DNA of 64,000 bases from Allorhizobium ampelinum S4 (GCF_000016285.1 NC_011989.1:1119001-1183000), one strand, 5' to 3'; positions 36,804 to 45,419 are shown, counted from the stretch's first letter. Notes: generated by a model not told the origin, from the sequence alone. Made by a program: numbers and translations.

Positions 36804-37916
36804 TCACAGACCGATATCAAGCTTTGCGCGAATATCCTTATCCGCCTCGGTTTGTTGAATAATCACGCCGTACCAACCAAGACCGTCATAGTCTTCATAA
36901 CCAAGAGTTTTGGCAAAGGCGATGATGTTTCCGCTGTCATCATAGTAACTGCCTTTTTGGTTTGCTTGGCTATTGTGCAGCGGGAAATGGGTGTAGATCC
37001 GGCTCGGATGGGAGCTGGCAATCACCCTCATCGAACCATCGAGCAGCATGACCTGGGTCTTGTCGACGAGATGCGGCGGCAGATTGGCTTCTTTTTCGAC
37101 AATGGCTTGACCCTGGGCCTGCCAGTCGAAATAGACGCCAAGCATTCCCAGCAGTTCGCCGTCCGAACGGCCTCCCGCCCGAATGCCGGTTGCATAGACC
37201 AGCGTGTCTCGGTTGTCATGCAGAGGGCTTTTTTTGACCTCGTCAACGATATAGTCGTCGCCGCTTTTCGTTTGACCGGCTGCCTTGACCCATGTTTCCT
37301 GGGCAAAATTCTTGTTTTGAAGATTGTTTCGGTAGCGCGGATTGGCAGAGGCGACGACACGGCCACTGGCATCCGTCATCACGAGGTCGAGATAGACCGT
37401 GTAGAACCGATTGATGACGCCCAGCCTTTCCGAGGCATGGTTGAAGTTTTCGATGTTTGGATTTTGCAACGCCGACCACAGGGCGGTGTCTGTCGCCCAC
37501 CAACGGACATCGGCGGTGCGTTCGAACAGATTGCGGACGATGAACTGCACCAGCGTCAGGCAGAGATCGGTCAGCCGCACACCTTCCATTTCTTGAACCA
37601 AACCATCGGCCATGGCCCTGCCAAGCTTTATGCGGCTCAGGACATTGTCCTCGAACTGTTTGGCGATGTCGGCTGCACTTTGAGCCAGGCGCTGAACTTC
37701 ATTGGCCACGACCGCGAAGCCTTTGCCCGTGTCACCGGCGCGCGCGGCTTCAATCAGGGCATTGATCGCCAGCAGGCGGATCTGCTTGACCACCAATGTA
37801 TTGTTCATGCTGAATGTTTCGAGATCACCGCCAATGCTTTCGGTGATCAGCCGCATGGAGCGAGGCGTTGCGTTCACGACCCGGTTCTGGCGGAGGGGTG
37901 CTGGCGAATTTGACAT
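36804..37916 (-). CDS. Chemoreceptor-like protein: N-terminal MCP tip, C-terminal Cache-like sensor
   Basis: A 370-aa protein. Residues about 45-85 carry an MCP signalling-tip core (LLAINALIEAARAGDTGKGFAVVANEVQRLAQ), which normally sits at the C-terminus of chemoreceptors. The remainder (about 125-370) reads like a Cache-type ligand domain, with TDASGRVVASANPRYR and GLGWYGVIIQQTE. No clear membrane helix is present in the called form. An upstream in-frame extension (to 37988) would add a hydrophobic stretch but lacks a ribosome site; CAGGA lies nine bases before ATG 37916. The inverted order suggests a soluble receptor-like protein that reports on a cytoplasmic ligand or partner. No cheW or other che gene is nearby. 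Confidence 0.7.
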   Translation of the reverse strand: MSNSPAPLRQNRVVNATPRSMRLITESIGGDLETFSMNNTLVVKQIRLLAINALIEAARAGDTGKGFAVVANEVQRLAQSAADIAKQFEDNVLSRIKLGRAMADGLVQEMEGVRLTDLCLTLVQFIVRNLFERTADVRWWATDTALWSALQNPNIENFNHASERLGVINRFYTVYLDLVMTDASGRVVASANPRYRNNLQNKNFAQETWVKAAGQTKSGDDYIVDEVKKSPLHDNRDTLVYATGIRAGGRSDGELLGMLGVYFDWQAQGQAIVEKEANLPPHLVDKTQVMLLDGSMRVIASSHPSRIYTHFPLHNSQANQKGSYYDDSGNIIAFAKTLGYEDYDGLGWYGVIIQQTEADKDIRAKLDIGL

Positions 37917-38340
37917 GGCGATAAATCCTGAAGCCAGGGGCGCGATGACCCAAAGTGGGAAGAAAAATAATATATTGCTTTGCAACAAAGTAACGCATGA
38001 CTTGGTTAAGTAAGAATAAATTAAAATCTATTGTTTTTGGGTGCGATTTGTTGTCGAGGATAGATTAATGATTTTTGTCGATTTGAGTTAAGTGTATGAT
38101 TTATAAAACATAATTTTGTAATTTTTTATTCATGGTTGCGACAGTATTCTTGGTTGTCCAACAACAGTGCGCTTCGCATGTTTGCGAGGCGGTAATGTTC
38201 GTGAATGCTGACCTTGTTCTTGCGCGGTTGGTCCGAATCGGCAATGGTCGAGTTATCTGACGTGCTGGCTGATACCCCATGGCCGGTCGTCTCCCTGATG
38301 TCATGGCCCGCATATCAGCCGGCCTTGTGAGTCCAGCGTC
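37917..38340. other. AT-rich intergenic region, divergent promoters
   Basis: The 424 bases between the divergent chemoreceptor-like and DMT genes are strikingly AT-rich from about 37960 to 38150, unlike the surrounding DNA. The region probably contains both promoters. Short ORFs seen on the minus strand are shadows without start signals. No repeat or structured RNA is recognised. Confidence 0.5.
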
Positions 38341-39294
38341 ATGAACAGTGAAGTATCGGCGGGTCCGATCAGAGGCCCGATCAGAGGCATTGTGTTCAAG
38401 GTCGCTTCTGTTACGGTCTTTGTTGCCATGCAGACAGCGATTAAACTGGCAGGTGATGACGTGCCCGCAGGACAGATCACTTTCTATCGCTCCGCCTTCG
38501 CGCTCATCCCCATCCTGGCCTATCTTGCCTACCTGGGACAGATCAGGACCGGCTTGAGGACGGCTAATGTGTTCGGGCATGTGAAGCGCGGGCTGATTGG
38601 CATCGCCGCCATGGCCTGCGGCTTTTACGGCCTCGTGCATCTGCCGATGCCGGATGCTATTGCCATCGGTTATGCCATGCCGCTGATCGCCGTGGTGTTT
38701 GCTGCGGTTTTCCTGGGCGAGACCGTCAGGCTCTATCGCTGGTCGGCGGTTGCCATCGGCCTTGTCGGTGTGGTGATTATTTCCTGGCCGAAGCTGACCC
38801 TGTTGCAGGACGGGTTTTATGGTTCCGAGGTTGGCATGGGGACGCTTGCCGTGCTCGCCTCCGCTACGCTTGGAGCCGCAGCGATGTTGCAGGTCCGCCA
38901 ACTCGTTCGTGAAGAAAAAACGGCCACGATCGTGTTGTATTTCTCGATCATTGCGGCGCTGATATCGCTTGTCAGTCTGCCATTCGGCTGGAACGATCTT
39001 TCTGCCCGCCAGCTAGGTCTCCTGGCCTTTGCGGGGATCTGCGGCGGCCTCGCCCAGATTTTGCTGACGGAAAGCTACCGCCATGCCGATATTTCGACAA
39101 TTGCGCCGTTCGAATACAGCTCCATCCTGTTTGGCTCGTTGATTGGCTATCTGCTGTTTGACGACCTTCCGAGCATTCACACCCTGGTCGGCACGCTGAT
39201 CGTGGCGGGTGCGGGAATTTTCATCATCCTGCGCGAGCATCAATTGGGGCTGGAGCGCCGTGCGGCGCGCAAGGCATCCACCCCTGGTGTCTGA
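38341..39294 (+). CDS. DMT-superfamily (EamA) transporter
   Basis: A 317-aa inner-membrane protein with about ten hydrophobic helices in two EamA repeats. The first has FYRSAFALIPILAYL and MPDAIAIGYAMPLIAVVFAAVFLGE; the second has APFEYSSILFGSLIGYLLFDD. These TM4/TM9 P-x2-y and fLGE/fGE patterns define the DMT drug/metabolite exporters. It probably exports an amino acid or metabolite, but the substrate is not readable. It converges on an MFS gene with an 11-base gap and no terminator. Confidence 0.85.
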   Translation: MNSEVSAGPIRGPIRGIVFKVASVTVFVAMQTAIKLAGDDVPAGQITFYRSAFALIPILAYLAYLGQIRTGLRTANVFGHVKRGLIGIAAMACGFYGLVHLPMPDAIAIGYAMPLIAVVFAAVFLGETVRLYRWSAVAIGLVGVVIISWPKLTLLQDGFYGSEVGMGTLAVLASATLGAAAMLQVRQLVREEKTATIVLYFSIIAALISLVSLPFGWNDLSARQLGLLAFAGICGGLAQILLTESYRHADISTIAPFEYSSILFGSLIGYLLFDDLPSIHTLVGTLIVAGAGIFIILREHQLGLERRAARKASTPGV

Positions 39295-39305
39295 GTCGCA
39301 TTGGG

Positions 39306-40538
39306 TTAGAGATCGGTGATCTTGCTGGAGACGGCTTCCGTGCCCTGGAGCGGGATGGAGGAGGCCTGAAACTCGGTCTTGCCGGGCTGGTCAGGGACGG
39401 CGCTGCGCTGTCGCATCCGCCATGCTGCATAGCCTGCGTAGAGAAGAAAGCTGATGGCGAGGCTGAATAGCAGTCCGTTGGGACCGACGCCCTGCATGAT
39501 TGCGCCTGTCACCAGCGGACCGGTGACGGTGCCGAAGCCGTAGAGAATCATGATGGCACTGGAAATCGTCACATATTCATCGGGGTCGGCCATATCATTG
39601 GCATGAGCGACATTGAGTGAATAGACCGGATAAAGCACGGTGCCGACAAAGAAGCCGCAGATATAGAGTGCCAATGGCGAAATTCCGCCCAGCACGATCA
39701 TCACCGCGCAGCAAAACACCCCGAACAAGCCAGCGCCAACCATAACGCGGCGGCGGTCCATGCGATCGGACAGCCGCCCGAGCGGCATCTGCGCGATGGC
39801 GCCTCCGGCCAGCACGGCTGCCAGGAATGTCGCGCCTTCCGCCGTCGAAAGACCGACCCGTTGGCTGTAAACCGCGCCGAGACTGCTCCAGGTTCCCGAT
39901 AGAGCGCCTGACAGCAGTGAACCGACAAAGGCAATGGGCGAGCGGATATAGAGCTTCTTCAGGTCGAACCGTGCCTGGGCCAGAGGTGCGGGCGATTGGG
40001 CGGTGGAGAGAGCGGTGGGAAACAGGGCTGCGGAAAAAATCAGCCCGCAGACGACGAACAGTGTCACCTGGCTTGGATCGCCAAGCGGCACGATATACTG
40101 GCCACCAATCGAGCCAACCAGGCAGGAAATCATATAGATGGAAAACAATCCGCCACGGTTTTCATTGTTGCTGCGCTCATTCAGCCAGCTTTCGATGATC
40201 AGGTAGCTGCCGGCAATGGCAAAGCCAGCAATGCCTCGGAACAAGGTCCAGGCCCGCCAGTCGACAACGATGGCGCAGAGTAGGACAGACATGGTCAGGA
40301 GAGTGATTAAGGCGGAAAAAACCCGGACATGTCCCACCTTCTGCACCAGGCGAGGCGTGACGACGCAGGATGTGGTAAAGCCAAATGTATAACCGGTAGC
40401 GATGATTGAAATGGTGAATGTCGACCACCCCTCGGCAATCGCCCGGATTGGCAGCATATAATTCATCAGCCCGAATCCAGCCATCATCAGCAGGGTTGAG
40501 AGCATGAGGGCGCCGATGGAGGCGAGACTGGCAATCAT
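39306..40538 (-). CDS. MFS transporter (YcaD/YfcJ-like)
   Basis: A 410-aa major facilitator with about 12 helices. The family loop QMPLGRLSDRMDRRRVM near residue 235 is motif A of the second half, and FRGIAGFAIAGSYLIIESWLNERS matches the YcaD-type subgroup. ATG 40538 is chosen because the upstream extension adds 38 residues rich in Cys and Arg without a ribosome site. No substrate can be assigned. Confidence 0.82.
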   Translation of the reverse strand: MIASLASIGALMLSTLLMMAGFGLMNYMLPIRAIAEGWSTFTISIIATGYTFGFTTSCVVTPRLVQKVGHVRVFSALITLLTMSVLLCAIVVDWRAWTLFRGIAGFAIAGSYLIIESWLNERSNNENRGGLFSIYMISCLVGSIGGQYIVPLGDPSQVTLFVVCGLIFSAALFPTALSTAQSPAPLAQARFDLKKLYIRSPIAFVGSLLSGALSGTWSSLGAVYSQRVGLSTAEGATFLAAVLAGGAIAQMPLGRLSDRMDRRRVMVGAGLFGVFCCAVMIVLGGISPLALYICGFFVGTVLYPVYSLNVAHANDMADPDEYVTISSAIMILYGFGTVTGPLVTGAIMQGVGPNGLLFSLAISFLLYAGYAAWRMRQRSAVPDQPGKTEFQASSIPLQGTEAVSSKITDL

Positions 40539-40661
40539 GGCATGGTCCGAACAGGAATGGGGCTGCGACTGGGAAGCGACTCTAACTGGGACCCACTTAC
40601 GGCGAAGATTATGCCGCAGATATGACAGGCAACAGCATGTTTTATAGAACAAGGCATCGAA

Positions 40662-40768
40662 GACGCTGACGCATCCTCGCCTTGTATGAATTTTGAATCC
40701 CTCAAACGCACCGAAGGCTTAAGATACGCAAAAGTGGAATACGAAGAGCCATTTTCAGTGGTTTTCCG
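40662..40768. repeat. Dispersed palindromic repeat, degenerate copy (copy 1)
   Basis: About 107 bases align without gaps to 57338-57444 with about two-thirds identity by eye. The two palindromes that are perfect in copy 2 are broken here (for example CTCAA...TTAAG instead of CTCAA...TTGAG). This looks like a decayed copy of a mobile or REP/MITE-like intergenic element. It lies in a 638-base gene-free region (40539-41176) that otherwise contains AT-rich DNA and a CRP-like site. Confidence 0.6.
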
Positions 40769-41024
40769 TGTTACGCGTCGTGGAAAGGTCCTTGCTCGGA
40801 ACGCTGGGATACGTGCGATAGGGAGCCATAAAGGACGCTGTAGTGAAAAGATGCTCCAAAGTCGACTGTGACATGGTATAATATCGCCTCTCTACGACGG
40901 ACACGCGCCGTTTGGATGAGGATGACGTAGCTTGGATAATGTTGGTTTTGTAAAAATGACACTATTTCAAATGGCATGACCGTATCAATCATTTTTAGGT
41001 TAAGCATCTCCTTGTATTCCTGGC

Positions 41025-41046
41025 AATTGTGATGGGTCTCACAAGA
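41025..41046. promoter_or_regulatory. CRP/FNR-type site upstream of winged-helix gene
   Basis: TGTGA-N6-TCACA is a perfect match to the classic cAMP-CRP half-sites (41028-41043), and symmetry extends one base each side to TTGTGA...TCACAA. It lies about 130 bases before the start at 41177. Rhizobial cAMP regulators such as Clr use a related but different box. The match is by eye. Confidence 0.45.
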
Positions 41047-41176
41047 ATTGATTGGTAATAGGGCGGGTTTTGTTGTTATGATCAATAAAAAATTAATGAT
41101 GTAGGTGGCGATGGCTCGCTGGGTGTAGGCTTTTGCTGCTTTCCTTATTCATGTATTGCTGAACTTGGGATTGTCC

Positions 41177-42106
41177 ATGGCGCTTTCTGTTGCAACGCTT
41201 GCATCCTCCTGGCGCTTCGCCGAGGCGATAGCTGTCATGGCGGCACAGTTCGGCGATCAGTTCGATGAGACGCCACGATTGGCGCGTGCGCTTGTTTCGC
41301 ACCAGCGCTGGATGATGACCCAAGCCGCCTTTGCGCTCTATGCGGATCACCTGGCGGGACGCAGTAGCGGTCCTGGAATGACGGCCAGCGGCTTGGTGGA
41401 CTGGATTTGCCAGACCGAAATTGCCAGCCGCAATACGGTTCTGACCTATGTCGATCAATTGCTATCCTATCGCTTCATCCGCCTTCACCCCGCCAGCGCC
41501 AAGCGCCCGCGCAGTTTTGAGGCAAGCGAGGCCAGCATTGACGCCATGCAGCGATGGCTTGGCGTTAATCTCGCCGTGCTCGATCATGTCGATGGTGGTG
41601 AGCGATTGCAGCACTTTCGGCAGCGTCCAGAATTGCTTTTCCTGGTTCAGCCGGAATTTGCACGCCTGTGCCTTGATGATCGGCAATGGCGTGAGCCAGG
41701 TGAGCGTATCGGCCTGTTTCTTTGGACGGAAAGTGGTGCTCTGGTGATGGATAGGTTCATATCCCTCACACCCAATGCAATCCTTGAGGATGATTTCTAC
41801 GATTTGGGGACAATTGACATCCCGGCCATGGCAGAACGTTTCGTGATGTCACGCACCCATCTGCAAAGAGCCTTGAGAAAGGCCGAACAGCACGGTTGCA
41901 TTCGCCGTAACGGATCGGGCCGGGCCAGCCACATCTGGCTGGCGGCAGACTTCTATCAGGAATATCGCGATTGGCTGGCGCGCAAATCAGCTATTCTCGA
42001 TGCGGTCTTTGAAAAAGAGGTGATGCTGGCCGCAGGAGTGGAACAAGCACATCCGCAAAACGAACCTATTGCGGCAGCGCGTTCGGTATCAAGCAGAGGA
42101 TGCTGA
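41177..42106 (+). CDS. Winged-helix-like putative regulator
   Basis: A 309-aa soluble protein of unassigned family. Two segments look like winged-helix DNA-binding units: ASRNTVLTYVDQLLSYRFI (about 90-110) and MSRTHLQRALRKAEQHGCIRRNG (about 235-258), each a helix-turn-helix followed by a basic wing. Between them is an FLVQPEFARLCLDD region. No receiver or ligand domain is recognised. ATG 41177 is preferred; a TTG seven codons upstream lacks a ribosome site. A CRP-type site lies upstream, and a small antisense operon follows. Confidence 0.6.
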   Translation: MALSVATLASSWRFAEAIAVMAAQFGDQFDETPRLARALVSHQRWMMTQAAFALYADHLAGRSSGPGMTASGLVDWICQTEIASRNTVLTYVDQLLSYRFIRLHPASAKRPRSFEASEASIDAMQRWLGVNLAVLDHVDGGERLQHFRQRPELLFLVQPEFARLCLDDRQWREPGERIGLFLWTESGALVMDRFISLTPNAILEDDFYDLGTIDIPAMAERFVMSRTHLQRALRKAEQHGCIRRNGSGRASHIWLAADFYQEYRDWLARKSAILDAVFEKEVMLAAGVEQAHPQNEPIAAARSVSSRGC

Positions 42107-42165
42107 ACGAGACGCCGCAACCAAGGATGTTTCAGTCAAAATCCATTCCAGATGAAAACCGCCGT

Positions 42166-42181
42166 CCCGCTTTCAAGCGGG
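42166..42181. terminator. Hairpin between converging small genes
   Basis: A perfect 7-bp stem CCCGCTT-TC-AAGCGGG, flanked further out by the complementary 8-mers CCATTCCA and TGGAATGG, lies after the regulator gene and just past the stop of the antisense 53-aa ORF. It lacks a long T-run. It may act as a terminator for either strand, or it may be a small repeat element. Confidence 0.4.
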
Positions 42182-42187
42182 ATCACT

Positions 42188-42349
42188 TTAAAATGGAATG
42201 GCTGCCTGCAGCACGGTGTCACCCCCGTCGGTGCGGGCGGAACGGCTGAAATCGCGCGATGCGCTGACCGCCGCGTGGATCTGTTGAATAGCCCGCATCG
42301 GGCGGATTGCGAGGCGTCTGGCCTTTGTCCCGTCGAAACTGTGGGTCAT
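42188..42349 (-). CDS. Small ORF (53 aa), second of antisense pair
   Basis: This ORF is below the usual size cut-off. ATG 42349 overlaps the stop of the upstream small ORF (ATGA), implying coupled translation. The product starts MTHSFDGTKARRLAIRP and continues as a basic helix (MRAIQQIHAAVSASRDFSRSA). No signal peptide or membrane segment is seen. It is unrecognised. Support comes from the tight overlap, biased third positions and a hairpin just after the stop. Confidence 0.35.
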   Translation of the reverse strand: MTHSFDGTKARRLAIRPMRAIQQIHAAVSASRDFSRSARTDGGDTVLQAAIPF

Positions 42350-42510
42350 CGAATGTCTCTTTCCAATCGTATCCAGGCCGTAGAGGCCAATTGTTCGCAG
42401 GCGACATAGCCCATGCGGTAATAGCTATGCAGGCCCTTAAGCGAACGGATTTGCCCGCGCACTGTTTCGAACTTGCTATGGATTGGCCGTGTAATGCGTT
42501 TCCGGTTCAT
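42346..42510 (-). CDS. Small ORF (54 aa), first of antisense pair
   Basis: The product is a basic 54-aa protein beginning MNRKRITRPIHSKFETVRG and containing LKGLHSYYRMGYVACEQL. CAGGA lies nine bases upstream of ATG 42510, and a perfect palindrome lies about 90 bases further upstream, so a promoter-operator with a two-gene operon is plausible. No family is recognised. In the 601-base region 42107-42707 these two ORFs are the only candidates with signals. Larger overlapping forward ORFs lack any. Confidence 0.4.
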   Translation of the reverse strand: MNRKRITRPIHSKFETVRGQIRSLKGLHSYYRMGYVACEQLASTAWIRLERDIR

Positions 42511-42595
42511 CGTCCTGGTTCCTGTAAAGGGTCCTCCCAAGACTGTGCGGCGATTGCCGACCATTCATGTCCGACAAACACCTGCAACAGTGGAT

Positions 42596-42612
42596 ATATT
42601 GCACTGCAATAT
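42596..42612. promoter_or_regulatory. Perfect 17-bp palindrome upstream of small ORF pair
   Basis: ATATTGCACTGCAATAT has perfect 8-base arms around one central base and lies 86-102 bases upstream of the 54-aa ORF on the minus strand. It is the right size for a dimeric regulator. Confidence 0.4.
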
Positions 42613-42707
42613 CGAAAATTCAATGGCTCTAAAATGATGACTGCCATGCGGTTTGCGCATGGGTTCGTTGAGAAAGCGAACAACCGGCAATCGTAGCAAG
42701 CTGTGTG

Positions 42708-43616
42708 TCAAGCCAATCGCTGCCGGAAGGCGAGAAGATCTCGCCAGGCTAGTGCCTTGGTGGCCGGGGCTTGCAGCAATTCCTGCGGATGAAAGGTTGC
42801 CATGGCCGCAACGCCGTGACCGCCTGCGGCCACGTCACGCCACTCGCCGCGCATTGAATGGATTGTCGCCGTTCCACCGAAGAAGAATCGGGCGGTGAAA
42901 TTGCCGAGCAGGAGAACGGCCTTCGGTTCAGCCAGTGCGATTTGTCTCTCTATGAAGGGTCGGCAGATGGCGGCTTCAGCCGGGGTTGGCATGCGGTCAC
43001 CAGGGCCGCGCCAGGGAATGGCGGTGGTCAATAGCAGCGCGTCGCGACGAAGGCCAATGGCAGCAAGCATCCGGTCGAGAAGCGCGCCAGTCCGGCCGGA
43101 AAAGGCCAGACCTTCGCGATCGTCATCGGCTGACGGAATGGGGCCGATCACCATGATGCCTGCCTCAGCGGGGCCTTCTGCAAAGATGGTGGAGCGGGCA
43201 CTGGTCTTCAGATTGCAGCTGGAAAATCCTTCCAAAGCCGCTTTCAACTCAGCCAGCGAACGAGCGCTCTCGGCGGCAAACCGGGCGTCGTTGATTGCCG
43301 TTTCATCGGGAATGGCAAGCGGTGTCGATGCAGCAGGCCGAGGCGCCGGGCGGTCGCGGTTGAGGGCAGGGCCATTCTGCGAACCGACAGGGGCGGTCGC
43401 CATCCGCTGATCTGAGGTCCGTTGGTCCCGGGCCTGAACTGGGGCCTGAACTGGGGCCTGTTGTGGCGCAGCCCTGGTCCGTGCCTCCCGTTCTGTTGCA
43501 AATTGTGCGATCCGGTCAACAGGCGCATCTTCCACAAGCCAATCCACCCCGGCTTCGGCGTGAAAAGCCAGAAGGGCGGCAAGTTCGGCGGCAGTCATGT
43601 CCTGAGCAGCAATCAT
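42708..43616 (-). CDS. Uracil-DNA-glycosylase-like protein with degenerate active site
   Basis: A 302-aa protein. The N-terminal third is variable and low-complexity (QAPVQAPVQAR, Arg/Pro/Ala-rich). The C-terminal 185 residues resemble family 4/5 uracil-DNA glycosylases: CNLKTSARSTIFAEGP, FSGRTGALLDRML, a CRPFIERQIALA helix and FHPQELL. In active family members the catalytic loop is GEAPG or GEGPG with an essential acid; here it is GPIPS. Only two of the four iron-sulfur cysteines remain (SSCNLK and AICRPF). A repair-enzyme paralogue with altered chemistry, or a non-catalytic DNA-binding relative, is more likely than a standard glycosylase. Confidence 0.75.
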   Translation of the reverse strand: MIAAQDMTAAELAALLAFHAEAGVDWLVEDAPVDRIAQFATEREARTRAAPQQAPVQAPVQARDQRTSDQRMATAPVGSQNGPALNRDRPAPRPAASTPLAIPDETAINDARFAAESARSLAELKAALEGFSSCNLKTSARSTIFAEGPAEAGIMVIGPIPSADDDREGLAFSGRTGALLDRMLAAIGLRRDALLLTTAIPWRGPGDRMPTPAEAAICRPFIERQIALAEPKAVLLLGNFTARFFFGGTATIHSMRGEWRDVAAGGHGVAAMATFHPQELLQAPATKALAWRDLLAFRQRLA

Positions 43617-43674
43617 TGGTCTGTTCTAGACAAGCAATTGGCAGAAAGGAACAGAAAACCGTATTTTCTCCCGG

Positions 43675-44967
43675 TTATGCGGTCCAAAGAGCAATATCGT
43701 CGCGGTCGCCAATCAGCGCCAGTCCATGGGCAATCGATACCATTTCGCCGCCGCTCTCGATTCGGTCCTGGCTGAAGCGCTCGGTGAAGATCCGTCGAAC
43801 TGCCGGAACGAAGGATGTGCCGCCGGTCAGAAACACCTTATCCACGGCGCCTGCCTCGGTGTTTGTCCGGGTGAGAACATCATCGAGTGCCGATTCGATG
43901 CGTGTGAGATCGTCGGCAATCCAGCTCTCGAAATCCTGGCGCTTGACGGTCTTGCGGCCAGCCGCGCCAAGTGGCGAGAAGTTGAATTCCGCTTCATCCG
44001 CCGCAGACAGCGCCATTTTGGTGGAGGATACCGCCTGGTAGAGCGGATAGCCTTCGTCATGCTCGACCAGGTCGATAAACAGCTCCAGTTTGTCGGGGGC
44101 GAGGCTTTGGCGTACCAATTGTTTCAGATCGGCGAATTCCTTTGAGGACTTGAACACCGACAGCTGGTTCCAGCGCGAAAAGCTGGTGTAATAATTGCTT
44201 GGAATATCCAGGATCTTGTCGAAACTCTTGAACTGGCTGCCCTTGCCAATTTCAGGTGCCACCAGATGCTCGATGATCCGCGCATCAAACTGGTCACCGG
44301 CCAATCCGACGCCGGAATAGCCGACTGGTACTGCCGACAGCACGCCTGCCTTGCGCTCGAACCGGATCAGCGAATAGTCGGTGGTGCCGCCGCCGAAGTC
44401 GGCGACCAGCACGGTGGCATCTGTCGTCAGGTGCTGGGCGAAATAGAAGGCCGCGGCCACCGGCTCATAGACATAATGGATTTCCGGAAAGCCGAGCCGG
44501 GTGAGTGCTTCGTTATAGCGGCGCATGGCAAGCTCGGGATCGGGGGAGGCGCCAGCGAAATGCACGGGCCGGCCCGCGACGATGCGGCTGGCAGTCGCAG
44601 GCCAACCATCGCCAGCATAGGTTTCCAGCCGTTTCAGGAACACTTCCATCAGGTCTTCGAACTGAAACCGCCGTGCATGGACCAGCGTACCCTGAAACAG
44701 TGCCGAGGCGGCAAAGGTCTTGATCGATTGCAGGAAACGGCAATCGCCGGGATTGTCGATGAACTGGCGAATGGCGGCTTGCCCGGCCTCCACCTTCAGG
44801 GCACGCGCGCCAAGCTGGGCATCCTTCATGAAGGACAGCGCCGTGCGCATGCTGTCGGTGGTTCCGGCCATGGAGGTGAATTGCACCGAATGGGTGGTGG
44901 TCTCGTCGATGCTCTGTGCCAGGACCGTGTTGGTCGTGCCGAAATCAAGCCCAAGCGCGTTTGCCAT
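43675..44967 (-). CDS. Hsp70-family ATPase, YegD-like
   Basis: A 430-aa actin-like ATPase. The Hsp70 phosphate loops are clear: LGLDFGTTNTV at the N-terminus (residues 5-15), VADFGGGTTDYSL (about 188-200) and the adenosine motif LTGGTSFVPAVRRIF near 388. The usual Hsp70 substrate-binding domain is missing, and the length matches YegD-type chaperone-like proteins. No J-domain partner is nearby. Position beside the UDG-like gene (58 bp gap, same strand) suggests possible co-transcription. Function is unknown. Confidence 0.87.
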   Translation of the reverse strand: MANALGLDFGTTNTVLAQSIDETTTHSVQFTSMAGTTDSMRTALSFMKDAQLGARALKVEAGQAAIRQFIDNPGDCRFLQSIKTFAASALFQGTLVHARRFQFEDLMEVFLKRLETYAGDGWPATASRIVAGRPVHFAGASPDPELAMRRYNEALTRLGFPEIHYVYEPVAAAFYFAQHLTTDATVLVADFGGGTTDYSLIRFERKAGVLSAVPVGYSGVGLAGDQFDARIIEHLVAPEIGKGSQFKSFDKILDIPSNYYTSFSRWNQLSVFKSSKEFADLKQLVRQSLAPDKLELFIDLVEHDEGYPLYQAVSSTKMALSAADEAEFNFSPLGAAGRKTVKRQDFESWIADDLTRIESALDDVLTRTNTEAGAVDKVFLTGGTSFVPAVRRIFTERFSQDRIESGGEMVSIAHGLALIGDRDDIALWTA

Positions 44968-45142
44968 GGCTGCTGCTCCCTGATGCCTGTCTATTGGCGT
45001 GAATGATTGGACGGTTGCGGGCGCGCCTCTGCCTGAGAGGGGCTTTGCTTAACGAGCGGGCCTGATGACACAGGCTGGGGCAGGATGCAAGGATCGATTT
45101 CCAGAAAGAGCCGCTGTCAGCGCGCCTACGACTTGACAGATG

Positions 45143-45174
45143 AAAGCGCCGCGTTCGGTCAAACGCGGCGCTTT
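45143..45174. terminator. GC-rich terminator hairpin
   Basis: A perfect 13-bp stem AAAGCGCCGCGTT / AACGCGGCGCTTT encloses a 6-base loop. It lies 28 bases after the 67-aa membrane-protein stop on the minus strand. T-runs are short on both sides, so it may act in either direction. Confidence 0.65.
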
Positions 45175-45201
45175 GAAGCGGCAATTATGAACTGCGTGAG
45201 G

Positions 45202-45405
45202 TTATCGCAAAATCCGGCCCGACCCCCAGGTCAGGACAAGGCCGAACAGGGCCAGCAAGCCCCCCCAGATGATCCAGGGGCTTTGGTTGATCATGAAGCT
45301 GGATTGTGGGTAGGGGAAAATCCCGGCACCCTGCGCCATCCACAGAATGCCCATGGCGATGGCCAGCAAGCCGACAATTGTTAAAGCCCAACGCACGACA
45401 ATCAT
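45202..45405 (-). CDS. Small conserved membrane protein (67 aa)
   Basis: A 67-aa protein with two membrane helices (about 5-25 and 43-61) and a conserved-looking loop GAGIFPYPQSSFMINQSPW. GGGAG precedes ATG 45405 at a good distance. Proteins of this pattern are common in alphaproteobacteria without known function. It lies just before the RND efflux gene in the same orientation (14-bp gap from the efflux stop to this start), so it might be the last gene of that transcript. Confidence 0.6.
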   Translation of the reverse strand: MIVVRWALTIVGLLAIAMGILWMAQGAGIFPYPQSSFMINQSPWIIWGGLLALFGLVLTWGSGRILR

Positions 45406-45419
45406 TTGACTTGCTCCCG

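Noticed and set aside
36635..36862. Forward 75-aa ORF downstream of pepN
   Set aside because: It has no ribosome site or motif and overlaps the 3' end of the chemoreceptor-like gene on the other strand.
40771..41085. Minus-strand 104-aa ORF in the gene-free region
   Set aside because: It overlaps the CRP-like site and abuts the degenerate repeat; it has no family motif and no ribosome site.
42107..42707. Larger forward ORFs (85 and 129 aa)
   Set aside because: They run through the antisense small ORFs and hairpins without start signals or coding-like residues.
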